This document shows positions 24,847-33,666 of a stretch of DNA of 64,000 bases, piece after piece. Source of the DNA: SIG78 sp045635745 (GTDB lineage: Bacteria > Verrucomicrobiota > Lentisphaeria > Victivallales > Victivallaceae); the NCBI GenBank assembly GCA_045635745.1, contig JAZTWG010000050.1, positions 21,555 through 85,554 on the forward strand, in the 5' to 3' direction. The translations under genes and the position numbers were made by a program. Below the pieces are notes generated by a model. It was not told the origin of the DNA. It made no database searches and saw nothing but the letters and a program-made list of their open reading frames with translations. Within the stretch, counting starts at the first letter, position 1; the number at the start of each line of letters is the position of its first letter.

Positions 24847-27816
24847 ATGCGTATACTGCTTATACTGTTGGGGAGTTTTATTGCTCTGAATCTGAGCGCC
24901 AATATTATTAAAAACGGCGATTTCAGTTTGGGTATGAAATACTGGAATTCACAGGGTGCTGTGCTCAGCGATACTGTGAAAGCCGGCGATAAGAGAGCCG
25001 TCTGCGTTACTGCCAAAAAAGGTATGGTGCAGAGTGTAGCAATCGAACCGAACTCGGTTTATGAATTGAGTTTTCTGGTCAAGGGCGAAAATATAACCAA
25101 GAGCAATCCCGGTAAAAACGGCGGCAGGGTCATTCTCCGCTGCGGCAAAGTTTACGGCAGAGCCACCGGAACTGCCGACGGCAGCTGTCTGGTCGGGACT
25201 TTTGACTGGAAACGCGTGGTTTACCGTTTTGAATCTTCCAAATTCAAAGGCAGCCGCATGGTTTTGAATTTTTATCTGGATGTGGAAGGTAAACTCTATT
25301 TTGCTGATATTAAACTGAAAAAAGTCGGTATGTCAAAGATCGAAGTATCCAAACCCGGCAATCAGTTCTTCCGCGAAAGTTATCTCAAAGGTTATCCGCT
25401 GCCGGACTTTTATCCCACCGACAAAGCTTACGGACTGGTGGAACCCGGCAAGGCGGCAGAATTCACCCTTGAAATGCAGCTGCTGGATGATCTTGAGTAT
25501 ACCTTGAAAGTAAAAGATGAACTCGGCAAGACTGTTTACACCCAGAAACGCAAGCCCTACAAAGAAGGCGAAAAAATCACCGTTCCCGGTCAGGAACGCG
25601 GCTACTATATTCTTGAAGTCGAAGCTTTTGTAAAAGATAAAAAAGTTGCTATGGTGCAGAGCGCCTTTATCAGTACTCCGAAAATGGCAAAACGCGATCC
25701 CTTTTTCCGGGTAAATCAGTTCGGCATCTGGACTCCTCTGTTTGAAGGCTACCGCATGATGGGTATGGGCTCTGCCACATTGCCGATAATCGGCAACGAA
25801 AAGGGCAATCCCGCAGCGAATGCCCGCAAACGTTTTCTGGGAACATACAAAAAATTCCTTGACTCCGATTTTGAACTTCACGCACTATATGTCGGCGGTT
25901 TGAACCAGAATAATTGCGATATGGATAAATTCCGCCGCGGTTATTCCATGTTCTCTCACGAATACATGAAAAATATTGAAGACACCGTTACCGAGGCAGC
26001 AAAGATCCTCAAGGGCAAAGTCAAAACCTACGGCTCGATCATGGAAATACCTTCTGCCGCCCAGATGAAGCATAAGCATGTCGGTACCTGGGTGGAAGCC
26101 ATGAGCAATCAGCTTATCACCAGCCGCATCGTATCGCGCGCGGCCCGCAAGATCGACCCCGATGCCAAAATCACTTCCGGGGGCAACAATGTGGAAATGT
26201 ATATCGAGCCGTATGAACGCATCGTTATGTCAGATCTGGTCGATGAATTTGATATTTACAACATTGATGCCTATTTCGGCAACTGGAACCTGACGGTCGG
26301 AAAACCCAATGTTCCGGAACGCAGTCTGCGGAATTTCTACATCAAATCCAGCAATCTTGCCCGTTCGCTGGGGAAATCGCCGATGGTGGAAAATACCGAA
26401 ACCGGTTACAACATCTTTTACGGCAACCGTTTTGATGAAGGTCTGGCGGTAACGCAGGCGTTTTTGACCGCCCGCGCCATGATCATCAGCAAATCCGCTC
26501 CGGTAAGCAGCGTGGCGCTGTACCGGGCAAGTTCCCACTACGGCTTTAACGAAAACAATCCCATGAGCGGATGTTTTACCACTTGCTGGAAACCGGGCCG
26601 GGCTGCAGACAACCGCACTTTGACCTTTACTCCGCTTCCCGGCGGCGCAGCATATGCCACTTTTGCCCGCGAACTGGCGTTCGTGAAATTCGTTAAAGAG
26701 ATCAAGAGTTTTGATAATCAGCTTTATTGTTATGTATTTACCCGTCCCGACGGCAAAACTGTGCTTTCGGCATGGATCCTGGACGGCAGTTTTGACTTGA
26801 ATCTGCTTTTGAAAAAGCCTGCGGTCAGAGTCAGCATGTACGGTCGGGAAACCGGGATTGCCGCCGGTAAGCAGCAATTCAAGCTTACTCAACAGCCTTT
26901 CTATCTGGTAACAGAAGAAGCCGCTGAAAAGTTCGTTGAACAGGTTGAAAAGATTTTCAAATCCATCCGTCCGCAATACAAAGCCGGAGCTAAATTGGTT
27001 GCACCCGATAAAGCAGTGCTTTTCGTAAATAATACGCTTAACGAAAAAATCCATGTCAAGTGCGGTTCACAAAGCCTGGATATTCTGCCTGGTGTTATCG
27101 ACAAGATGACCGTAAAGATCAGCAAAGATCAGAAAAATATTGATTTTACCATCAATGGCGAAAAAATTTCTGCCAAAGTTGTTGATAATACAGTGAAGTT
27201 TTTCAAGGGCAAAGATAAAGCCAATCGCAAACTTGTTGTGCCGGATAATGTAAAACCGGTGAGCGCGCTGCATCCTGAATTGAGTTACTTCAAGAGCAGC
27301 CTGAATCCCAACGGCCACAATATATCGGCTGAATACAGCATAACTTATGATAAGGATAATATCTATCTGACGATCAAAGTCGATGACCCGGAACATATTC
27401 AGCGGTTCAACAAAGACAATATCTGGCGCGGCGACAGCGTGCAGTTCGTCTTTGCCACCAGCCCTGCGCCACCGGCGGAAGCCCGCGATATGGATACAGC
27501 GCATAAAATTTATACCGAAGGGCATAATTACAGCGTAGCTATGACTCCGCGCGGTACGGAAGTTGTGAAGTATCATACCAATTTCGGTACCAGTGTCAAG
27601 GCCAAAGCCGTCCGGCAGAATAATAATACTGTTTATTCGATCACTGTCCCCAAAAACGAGATCGGATGTACGGATGATAAGCCGCTGTACTTCAACTTTG
27701 TAGTATTTGACAATAACAGCAAGATTGCTAACGCCGCTCCTTACTGGCTGGATATGGATGACGGTCTGGCCGGCAACCGCGATAACGCCGCGCTGCCGCT
27801 GGTGATTTTTGAATAA
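24847..27816 (+). CDS. large secreted multidomain glycosidase-like protein, copy 2
   Basis: This 989-residue paralogue of the 21261-24275 product has the same architecture: signal peptide (1-18), CBM4/9-like jelly roll, beta linker, TIM-barrel-like core with SIMEIPS and VENTETGY, and a C-terminal CBM9-like domain with DSVQFVFA and YFNFVVFDN. Identity is very high across the linker and core. It is lower in the N-terminal module and in the region before the CBM9-like domain. The ATG at 24847 is preceded by AGAGAGG and begins a typical signal peptide; an upstream in-frame start would overlap the previous gene and lacks one. Confidence 0.75.
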   Translation: MRILLILLGSFIALNLSANIIKNGDFSLGMKYWNSQGAVLSDTVKAGDKRAVCVTAKKGMVQSVAIEPNSVYELSFLVKGENITKSNPGKNGGRVILRCGKVYGRATGTADGSCLVGTFDWKRVVYRFESSKFKGSRMVLNFYLDVEGKLYFADIKLKKVGMSKIEVSKPGNQFFRESYLKGYPLPDFYPTDKAYGLVEPGKAAEFTLEMQLLDDLEYTLKVKDELGKTVYTQKRKPYKEGEKITVPGQERGYYILEVEAFVKDKKVAMVQSAFISTPKMAKRDPFFRVNQFGIWTPLFEGYRMMGMGSATLPIIGNEKGNPAANARKRFLGTYKKFLDSDFELHALYVGGLNQNNCDMDKFRRGYSMFSHEYMKNIEDTVTEAAKILKGKVKTYGSIMEIPSAAQMKHKHVGTWVEAMSNQLITSRIVSRAARKIDPDAKITSGGNNVEMYIEPYERIVMSDLVDEFDIYNIDAYFGNWNLTVGKPNVPERSLRNFYIKSSNLARSLGKSPMVENTETGYNIFYGNRFDEGLAVTQAFLTARAMIISKSAPVSSVALYRASSHYGFNENNPMSGCFTTCWKPGRAADNRTLTFTPLPGGAAYATFARELAFVKFVKEIKSFDNQLYCYVFTRPDGKTVLSAWILDGSFDLNLLLKKPAVRVSMYGRETGIAAGKQQFKLTQQPFYLVTEEAAEKFVEQVEKIFKSIRPQYKAGAKLVAPDKAVLFVNNTLNEKIHVKCGSQSLDILPGVIDKMTVKISKDQKNIDFTINGEKISAKVVDNTVKFFKGKDKANRKLVVPDNVKPVSALHPELSYFKSSLNPNGHNISAEYSITYDKDNIYLTIKVDDPEHIQRFNKDNIWRGDSVQFVFATSPAPPAEARDMDTAHKIYTEGHNYSVAMTPRGTEVVKYHTNFGTSVKAKAVRQNNNTVYSITVPKNEIGCTDDKPLYFNFVVFDNNSKIANAAPYWLDMDDGLAGNRDNAALPLVIFE

Positions 27817-27842
27817 TTGAAATTTACAACGAAAGAAAACAA

Positions 27843-28550
27843 ATGAAAACAATTTTTGAAAATGTTATTTATGGTCGGGCGAAGCAATACCGCTTCACCC
27901 TGATAGAACTTCTTGTGGTGATTGCCATTATTGCCATATTGGCTGCAATGCTGCTGCCGGCACTTTCAGCAGCGCGGGAACGTGCAAAAATGGCTAATTG
28001 TACCGGTAACCTCAAGCAAATCGGGCTGATGTTGGAAGGCTATCTTAACGCACACAACGATATTTATCCGTATTGTCACTCTGATAAAGAAGGTGTCCGT
28101 TCCAAATACTGGTTCGATTACCTTACGGATTTTGACTGTATGGAAAAAGCCGGTAACTCGGCAGATTCCATCAAAGACAACACAGCATTCACCTGTCCGA
28201 GCAATACGCTGCGGTTCAAGTACGCTAGTGATTATTCTTCGGTAAACTACGCTATTCACCGGAGATCATCGAATCTGAAACAAGGTCTTTCCGGGCTTGT
28301 TTCCGGTTCAACAGCCATAGCAAGCGCCAATCGTTCAATCATTGATGAACCGTCAACGGTTTTTACGGTGGCTGATATCGATAAAAATATTTACGGTATA
28401 TACACGCTGCCGACGGGCGGTACCGCGTCGCCGGGCTTTACTGTGCACAACAATTATGCCAACTTCCTGTGGGCCGATGGTCATGTGGAAGCTATGCAGG
28501 AAAAAGCAATGAGTACAGATATTCATTTCAAGCCGCAGCGGAATCTGTGA
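27843..28550 (+). CDS. prepilin-like protein with H-X9-DG motif
   Basis: This 235-residue protein carries the prepilin-type helix FTLIELLVVIAIIAILAAML (about residues 18-37), preceded by Arg instead of Gly at the expected cleavage site. The C-terminal motif HNNYANFLWADG is H-X9-DG. The N-terminal ~55 residues are almost the same as in the 19989 gene, including SAARERA, while the remainder differs. It closes the block of duplicated sugar-binding and enzyme genes. The next gene starts 7 bases after its stop. Confidence 0.88.
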   Translation: MKTIFENVIYGRAKQYRFTLIELLVVIAIIAILAAMLLPALSAARERAKMANCTGNLKQIGLMLEGYLNAHNDIYPYCHSDKEGVRSKYWFDYLTDFDCMEKAGNSADSIKDNTAFTCPSNTLRFKYASDYSSVNYAIHRRSSNLKQGLSGLVSGSTAIASANRSIIDEPSTVFTVADIDKNIYGIYTLPTGGTASPGFTVHNNYANFLWADGHVEAMQEKAMSTDIHFKPQRNL

Positions 28551-28557
28551 GGTTAAA

Positions 28558-30930
28558 ATGTTTGTTTTTGTAAGAAACGCAATCTTTGTATTGACTGCTT
28601 TTTACAGTATGATTCATACTGTATCAGGCTCCGGGTTGCCGGAAGTCCTGATAATACCGGATAATTCTACTGTAACGGAAGCGCATGCAGTAAAAGAGTT
28701 GACATTTTTCTGGCAGAAGTCTGTCGGCAGCAAGCTTGCTGTTCACAAAAAATCTGAATTCAAAAATATCAGGCCGCAGAAAAAAATCATTTTAGGTGAT
28801 GCTTCTGAACAGAAAAAACTTGCAGAAGAAGAGTGGTTGATCAAACCGCTTGCTGATGGTTCAATATTGCTTGCTGGCGGCGGCGAACGCGGTAATCTTT
28901 ACGCGGTGTATGAATTTCTTGAACGGGTGCTTGGAATAAGATTTTATGGCATAGCCGATACTTTTATTCCCGATAACAAAGAAATAAAAATGCCGACCGG
29001 CAGTATCAGCGGCAAGCCGTATCTGCCATACCGTATGATGGCAATGTCTGTACGCCGCGCGGGGCAAGCTGATAAAGAAAGCCTTTTTATGGGGCGTAAC
29101 CGCATACAGGGACCCAATACCCGCGGCAGTATGCGTCTGGCGGGTTCCGGAGCCTGGAATATGTACGGCAGTCCATGGCGTTGTCATACATTCGGAATAT
29201 ATACCAAGGAACCGGACGCTCCGAAGAACATGGAGTGTTATTCGCTTGACCGTTTTGGCAAACGGCTCAAAGCTGTCAACGGTTCCGGCCCCGGTCAGCC
29301 CTGTCTGACGCACCCGGAAACGATTGCGTTTTTCAAGAAAAAATTGCGTTATTATATCGAAAAAGACCGGAAGAACATTGCACAGGCGCAATGGCCGAAA
29401 GTTTACAACATTTCGGTAAATGACAATGTTGATTACTGCCGGTGCAAGAGCTGTCGCGAGCGTTGGCAGATCACCGGTGGCCCCGGCGGCAACGATATGG
29501 AGTTTATCAACACTCTGGCGGAAGATATCGAAAAAGATTATCCGGATGTGATTATCGAAACTTTTGCCTATACTTATTCCATGGAACCATCCAAAATCAA
29601 GCCGCATAAAAATGTAATGGTGCAATTTGCTGCATTGGGCAGGGAGTTCGCGCACGGATTCCGTTATACGACCCGCAGTCTGCTTACTGATCACAACCGC
29701 CAGGCCCGCGAATGTCTGGAAAAGTGGAGTTCAATAAGCAATACACTTTCCATCTGGGCTTATGGTATATTTTATCACGAAACTACCTTGTCGCCATACA
29801 CGATTGTTCGCGGCTTGAAGGATGATTTTTCTGTATATACCGCCAACAAAGTAAAATCTGTATATTTTGAAAATGAAATAACCCGTGCATTCCGCAAGGG
29901 CAAAAGAGCCCCGTTGATGCCGTCATTTGCAGATTTGAAAGCATATACTTTTGCCCGGCTGACCATTGATCCGAAGTTGGATATTGAAAAACATATCAAC
30001 GAATTCATGCGTGATTTTTACGGCCACGCAGCACCTTATATGAGCGAGTATCTGCTGCTGCTGGAAAAAGCGCAGCTTACCGGCTCAATGGAAGATGTTG
30101 CGCTGAACGGCAGAGCATTTCTCTCGCCGGAATTTTTTCAAAAGAGCTACGATCTGATGGCAAAAGCCGAAAAGGCCGCTGCAAAACATCCGCAGTATTT
30201 GCGTCGGCTGCGCCGGGAATATTATACTTTGGATCACGCGGCACTTTATCTTAAAACATTTTTACCGGCTGGTTCGATAAAAATTGAAGATAAAGCATTG
30301 ATCAGTCGCATAAAAGCGGTGGAAAATACTTTGTGGAGCGATTATTACAGCGATTTGACCAAAAAAGAGCTTCAGGAACTCAAAAGCGGTGCAGCTGAAC
30401 GCCTTGCCGCATTGCAGGCCAGAAAAAATGTAAAACCGCAGCCGCTGCCGGATATGTTGAAAAACCGCAAGGTTATATTGGACTATCTGCCGCCATTGTT
30501 GGATGCCTCCAATAACAAATCATTGAAAAATGTAAATGATGCTGATGCTGTAGGCGGCAAGGCGGTTATGCTTGATAACAGTAGAAATTTTCATACAAAC
30601 CGCAAATTTGAATTCGGTGTATATCATGCCAGCTCAAATAAATTGTTTGTCCGCAATTATCTGGAGTGGTCGGAAATTCCGCAGGATGAAAAATATCACT
30701 GGTATAGTATGTCGAATATATTACTGGCACCCAAGTGCCGTTTCTGGGCGCATTGGTCGTGGGGAATGACTCCGATAGATCTCTCCGAGTGTTACGACGG
30801 AACACTCCCCGGACGGCGTGTGGATATATATTTTTCCATGAAGTTTGTGGGACCGGTATATGTAAAAGGTTCTACAAAACCCAACAGCATAAGTGTTGAT
30901 CGGGTGATAGTTGTGGAAAGCAGTCAATAA
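28558..30930 (+). CDS. secreted DUF4838 protein with alpha-glucuronidase-like N-terminal domain
   Basis: This 790-residue protein has an N-terminal signal peptide (about 1-25). A domain of about 110 residues follows that resembles the N-terminus of GH67 alpha-glucuronidases and other hexosaminidase-like enzymes (AVKELTFFWQK, LAGGGERGNLYAVYEFLE). The DUF4838 core (about 230-480) has YNISVNDNVDYCRCKSC, with a CxC...C cluster, and VIIETFAYTY. Proteins of this type occur widely in polysaccharide utilisation loci of Planctomycetota, Lentisphaerota and Bacteroidota. The activity is unproven. It is seventh in the operon and followed by an FAD oxidoreductase gene. Confidence 0.85.
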   Translation: MFVFVRNAIFVLTAFYSMIHTVSGSGLPEVLIIPDNSTVTEAHAVKELTFFWQKSVGSKLAVHKKSEFKNIRPQKKIILGDASEQKKLAEEEWLIKPLADGSILLAGGGERGNLYAVYEFLERVLGIRFYGIADTFIPDNKEIKMPTGSISGKPYLPYRMMAMSVRRAGQADKESLFMGRNRIQGPNTRGSMRLAGSGAWNMYGSPWRCHTFGIYTKEPDAPKNMECYSLDRFGKRLKAVNGSGPGQPCLTHPETIAFFKKKLRYYIEKDRKNIAQAQWPKVYNISVNDNVDYCRCKSCRERWQITGGPGGNDMEFINTLAEDIEKDYPDVIIETFAYTYSMEPSKIKPHKNVMVQFAALGREFAHGFRYTTRSLLTDHNRQARECLEKWSSISNTLSIWAYGIFYHETTLSPYTIVRGLKDDFSVYTANKVKSVYFENEITRAFRKGKRAPLMPSFADLKAYTFARLTIDPKLDIEKHINEFMRDFYGHAAPYMSEYLLLLEKAQLTGSMEDVALNGRAFLSPEFFQKSYDLMAKAEKAAAKHPQYLRRLRREYYTLDHAALYLKTFLPAGSIKIEDKALISRIKAVENTLWSDYYSDLTKKELQELKSGAAERLAALQARKNVKPQPLPDMLKNRKVILDYLPPLLDASNNKSLKNVNDADAVGGKAVMLDNSRNFHTNRKFEFGVYHASSNKLFVRNYLEWSEIPQDEKYHWYSMSNILLAPKCRFWAHWSWGMTPIDLSECYDGTLPGRRVDIYFSMKFVGPVYVKGSTKPNSISVDRVIVVESSQ

Positions 30931-30953
30931 TTATAAACACGGAACATGATAAA

Positions 30954-32147
30954 ATGGATTTTACTGTAAAATATGATATTGCTGTGATCGGAGCCGGTGT
31001 TGCTGGTATTGCCGCTGCTTTGGCGGCGGCCCGGCGCGGACACAAGGTGGCTCTTATTGAAAAACAGACCATTATCGGCGGTCTTGCCACTTCGGGCTTG
31101 GTCTACATATATTTGCCGCTGTGCGATGGCAAAGGTACGCAGGTCATTAAGGGGATTTCTGAAGAAATGCTCCTGAAAAGCTTGGAATTCAGCCAGTTTG
31201 ACCTGCCGAAAGACTGGAACGGTGCCGGTATAAGCAAAATCAAGCATTATAACAACCGTTACCGGGTTGATTTTTCTCCGGCCGGTTTCACGCTTTCGCT
31301 GGATGAAATGCTGGTTGAAGCCGGAGTAGAGCTCTGGCTGGATACCCGGGTTTGTGCCGCGCAGAAATCCGGCGATAAGGTTACGGCGCTGGAAGTGGAA
31401 AATACTTCCGGCCGCGGAGTTATTCAGGCGGGCGCGTTTGTCGATGCCAGTGGTGAAGCGATCATTATCCGCCGGGCAGGGGGCGCGGTGGAGTGCGATT
31501 TCAACCATCATTCGCTCTGGATCATCGAAAATATCCCCGAAGAAAAGAAAACCCATTATGACTTCGGCAATACGCTGCATGTAAAAACTTTTATGTTCGC
31601 GCAGAAAGATATAGCTCCGGGCGATGGTATGGATGGCAGATGTGTAACTGCTTTTACGCAGAAAGGGTATAAATATTTACGCGAGTATTATCGTGAAAGT
31701 TATAAAACTTCCAACCGCTACGAGCATTACCCCGTGCATTTGCCAGCCATGCCGCAATTCCGCAAGATTGCGGCGGCCAAGTGTCAGTTTATGCTCAACA
31801 CCGATGATTTCGCTAAATACTATGAAGATTCTATCGGGCTGACCGGCGACTGGCGTGCGCCCGGTCCGGTATGGGAAACTCCGTTGCGTTCGCTGGTGCC
31901 AGAGTCTCTGGATGGTGTATTCACTGCCGGCCGCTGTATGGGGGCCATCGGCGATGCATGGGAAGTTTATCGGGTGATCCCCGCCGCTGCTATGACCGGC
32001 GAAGCCGCCGGGATCGCCGCGGCATTGACTTTGGAACACAAGTGTGAAAGCCGGGATCTGGATTACAAACTTGTTCAGAATGCTTTGCTGAAGAAGGGGG
32101 TTCCGCTGCATTTAAGCGATGTAAAACTGGAAAGCCTTTATAAGTAA
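30954..32147 (+). CDS. FAD-dependent oxidoreductase (FAD_oxidored family)
   Basis: This 397-residue protein starts with a Rossmann dinucleotide-binding motif, GAGVAGIAAALAAARRGH (about residues 14-31), then GGLATSGLV typical of the FAD_oxidored/PF12831 group. A C-terminal FAD contact is seen in GVFTAGRCMGAIGDA (about 317-331). No signal peptide. Such enzymes occur with carbohydrate-active loci and may oxidise a sugar or polyol, but the substrate here is unknown. Last gene of the operon; a strong terminator follows. Confidence 0.86.
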   Translation: MDFTVKYDIAVIGAGVAGIAAALAAARRGHKVALIEKQTIIGGLATSGLVYIYLPLCDGKGTQVIKGISEEMLLKSLEFSQFDLPKDWNGAGISKIKHYNNRYRVDFSPAGFTLSLDEMLVEAGVELWLDTRVCAAQKSGDKVTALEVENTSGRGVIQAGAFVDASGEAIIIRRAGGAVECDFNHHSLWIIENIPEEKKTHYDFGNTLHVKTFMFAQKDIAPGDGMDGRCVTAFTQKGYKYLREYYRESYKTSNRYEHYPVHLPAMPQFRKIAAAKCQFMLNTDDFAKYYEDSIGLTGDWRAPGPVWETPLRSLVPESLDGVFTAGRCMGAIGDAWEVYRVIPAAAMTGEAAGIAAALTLEHKCESRDLDYKLVQNALLKKGVPLHLSDVKLESLYK

Positions 32148-32166
32148 AACAGACTGTTTGCCAAAT

Positions 32167-32210
32167 AAAAACGCTGCTGCAATACAACAAAAGTATGCGG
32201 CAGCGTTTTA
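32167..32210 (+). terminator. rho-independent terminator ending the 12-kb operon
   Basis: AAAACGCTGC pairs with GCAGCGTTTT and the stem extends through a G-T pair to about 13 bp. The 3' side runs straight into TTTTATTT. Confidence 0.85.
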
Positions 32211-32218
32211 TTTATAAA

Positions 32219-32359
32219 GCTCTGTTCCCAATAAAGGTCGGTACTTGAGGAGGGGAAAAAGAACTTTAGAGGAAAGGCCCTTTTTCCCAAAACTTAAAGT
32301 TTAAGAAAACATTTTCACAATATAGATTCTTTTTACCTGCCCTTATTGGGAACAGAGCG
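32219..32359. mobile_element. 141-bp MITE-like element with terminal inverted repeats and 9-bp target duplication
   Basis: The left end GCTCTGTTCCCAATA (from 32219) is repeated in inverse at the right end (about 32344-32358). The element is flanked on both sides by the same 9 bases, ATTTATAAA (32210-32218 and 32360-32368), as expected of a target-site duplication. No coding capacity. The same terminal sequence occurs at 56989-57402. It lies between the operon terminator and the stop codon of the PerR-like gene. Confidence 0.82.
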
Positions 32360-32369
32360 ATTTATAAAA

Positions 32370-32783
32370 TCATTCAGCGCAATCAGCGCAAAGCCCCCGG
32401 CAGCATAAATGCAGTTGTTTTACCACAAATCCTTCCGGCAGCCCGTGGATATGATTGACCAGCGGCGTGTTTGCCGGCGGAAACAGATCAAAAACATTAC
32501 CGCAGGCATGGCATTTGAAATGTCCGTGGTCTGACATATCTGCATCGTAGCGCAATTCGCCGTCTTCAATGATGACTTCCTGAATTGCTCCTACTTCCGC
32601 AAGCTTTTTTACCGTATTATAAACGGTTGTGCGCGATATGGCCGGCAGCTCCTTGAGTACACCATGATAGATGGTATCTACGGTGGGATGAATGGCATTG
32701 TTTTTCAAAAATTTATAGATCGCCATTCGCTGCGGGGAGGGCGTTATGCCCAGATCTCGCAAATAAGCGGCTGTTGTTTGCAT
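32370..32783 (-). CDS. Fur-family transcriptional regulator, PerR-like
   Basis: This 137-residue protein has an N-terminal winged helix (about 10-85, with TPSPQRMAIYKFL and SRTTVYNTVKKL) and a C-terminal metal-binding domain. The latter has HFKCHACG and CRGLCADC, the paired CxxC structural zinc site. The start at 32783 is chosen because AAAGGA lies about 10 bases upstream; a longer form would run into the upstream terminator hairpin. It lies directly downstream of reverse rubrerythrin, a peroxide-detoxifying enzyme, which favours PerR-type over Fur-type function. Expression may depend on read-through of that terminator. Confidence 0.88.
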   Translation of the reverse strand: MQTTAAYLRDLGITPSPQRMAIYKFLKNNAIHPTVDTIYHGVLKELPAISRTTVYNTVKKLAEVGAIQEVIIEDGELRYDADMSDHGHFKCHACGNVFDLFPPANTPLVNHIHGLPEGFVVKQLHLCCRGLCADCAE

Positions 32784-32815
32784 AGCAAGCTTTCCTTTCA
32801 GTAAGGTTGCCGCAT

Positions 32816-32849
32816 TAAAAACCATATGCACCTTGCGGCGCATATGGTT
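32816..32849 (-). terminator. terminator (possible attenuator) between rubrerythrin and the PerR-like gene
   Basis: On the minus strand AACCATATGC and GCATATGGTT are perfect 10-bp arms with a 10-base loop, followed by TTTTTAAT. No separate promoter is seen in the ~35 bases before the regulator start. Partial read-through would keep regulator levels below those of the enzyme. Confidence 0.78.
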
Positions 32850-32865
32850 GAAGCATTACGGCAAA

Positions 32866-33414
32866 TTATCCGAAGTAGCGCTTGAGCAGACCGGCAAAAC
32901 CGGCGCCGTGGCGGGCTTCGTCTTTGCTCATTTCGTGGACGGTGTCATGAATGGCATCGTAACCAAGTTCTTTGGCGCGTTTGGCGATTTCGAACTTGCC
33001 GGCGCAAGCTCCGGTTTCAGCTTCCACGCGCATGCGCAGATTTTTTTCGGTGCTGCTGGAGAGTACTTCACCCAGGAGTTCAGCAAATTTGGCTGCATGT
33101 TCGGCTTCTTCAAACGCATAGCGCTTGTAGGCATCGGCGATTTCCGGATAACCTTCGCGTTCTGCCTGACGGCTCATTGCAAGGTACATACCCACTTCGG
33201 TGCATTCGCCCATAAAGTTGGCTTTCAGGCCTTCGCGCACTTCCGGATCAATATCGTCATGGCCGCCCACATAGTGCTCGCAGGCAAACTTGATGGCTCC
33301 ATCGCTGTTTTCCTGTTTGGTGAATTTGGCTGCCGGAGCTTTGCACTGGGGGCAGAACTCGGGTGCATTTTCGCCTTCGTGAACATAACCGCAAATCTGA
33401 CAAACGTACTTCAT
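32866..33414 (-). CDS. reverse rubrerythrin (N-terminal rubredoxin, C-terminal diiron ferritin-like domain)
   Basis: This 182-residue protein begins with a rubredoxin domain: CQICG (residues 5-9) and CPQC (21-24). A four-helix diiron domain follows (about 40-182) with the EECTE/EEAEH-type ligands seen in GECTEVG, FEEAEHAA, VEAETGA and KDEARHG. In classical rubrerythrin the rubredoxin lies at the C-terminus; here the order is reversed, as in the clostridial NADH-peroxidase-like proteins. It probably reduces hydrogen peroxide (and perhaps O2) in this anaerobe. A dyad overlaps the predicted transcription start, and a PerR-like gene lies downstream. Confidence 0.92.
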   Translation of the reverse strand: MKYVCQICGYVHEGENAPEFCPQCKAPAAKFTKQENSDGAIKFACEHYVGGHDDIDPEVREGLKANFMGECTEVGMYLAMSRQAEREGYPEIADAYKRYAFEEAEHAAKFAELLGEVLSSSTEKNLRMRVEAETGACAGKFEIAKRAKELGYDAIHDTVHEMSKDEARHGAGFAGLLKRYFG

Positions 33415-33453
33415 TTTTTCTATCCTTTCGTTAAGGTTTTATTTTCTTTTTAT

Positions 33454-33485
33454 TTGTAATCATTATTGATTTGTATTGATTACAA
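33454..33485. promoter_or_regulatory. candidate PerR-type operator upstream of reverse rubrerythrin
   Basis: TTGTAATCA (33454-33462) and TGATTACAA (33477-33485) are perfect inverted arms with a 14-base spacer. The dyad spans about +1 to +30 of the predicted transcript, where a bound repressor would block transcription. The AT-rich TNNTAATNA-like arms resemble Fur/PerR sites, but the spacer is longer than in the Bacillus consensus. Confidence 0.6.
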
Positions 33486-33489
33486 TTTT

Positions 33490-33517
33490 ATAATACAGCA
33501 AAAAAAATAAAATACAA
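33490..33517 (-). promoter_or_regulatory. promoter of reverse rubrerythrin
   Basis: On the minus strand TTGTAT (plus 33512-33517) and TATTAT (plus 33490-33495) are separated by 16 bases. The downstream ribosome binding site is GAAAGGA. Confidence 0.55.
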
Positions 33518-33666
33518 GTTTTTTTTATAAAAAAATCGTAATTTTTTTGAAAAAAAGTTTTTTTACCTATATTTTAAACACAAAATCAACTCAAAAATAC
33601 GTTTGCCGGCAACTTGATTATTCAAGATACAGCCGCATATCGTCAGAATTTAATAGATTTATTGTT

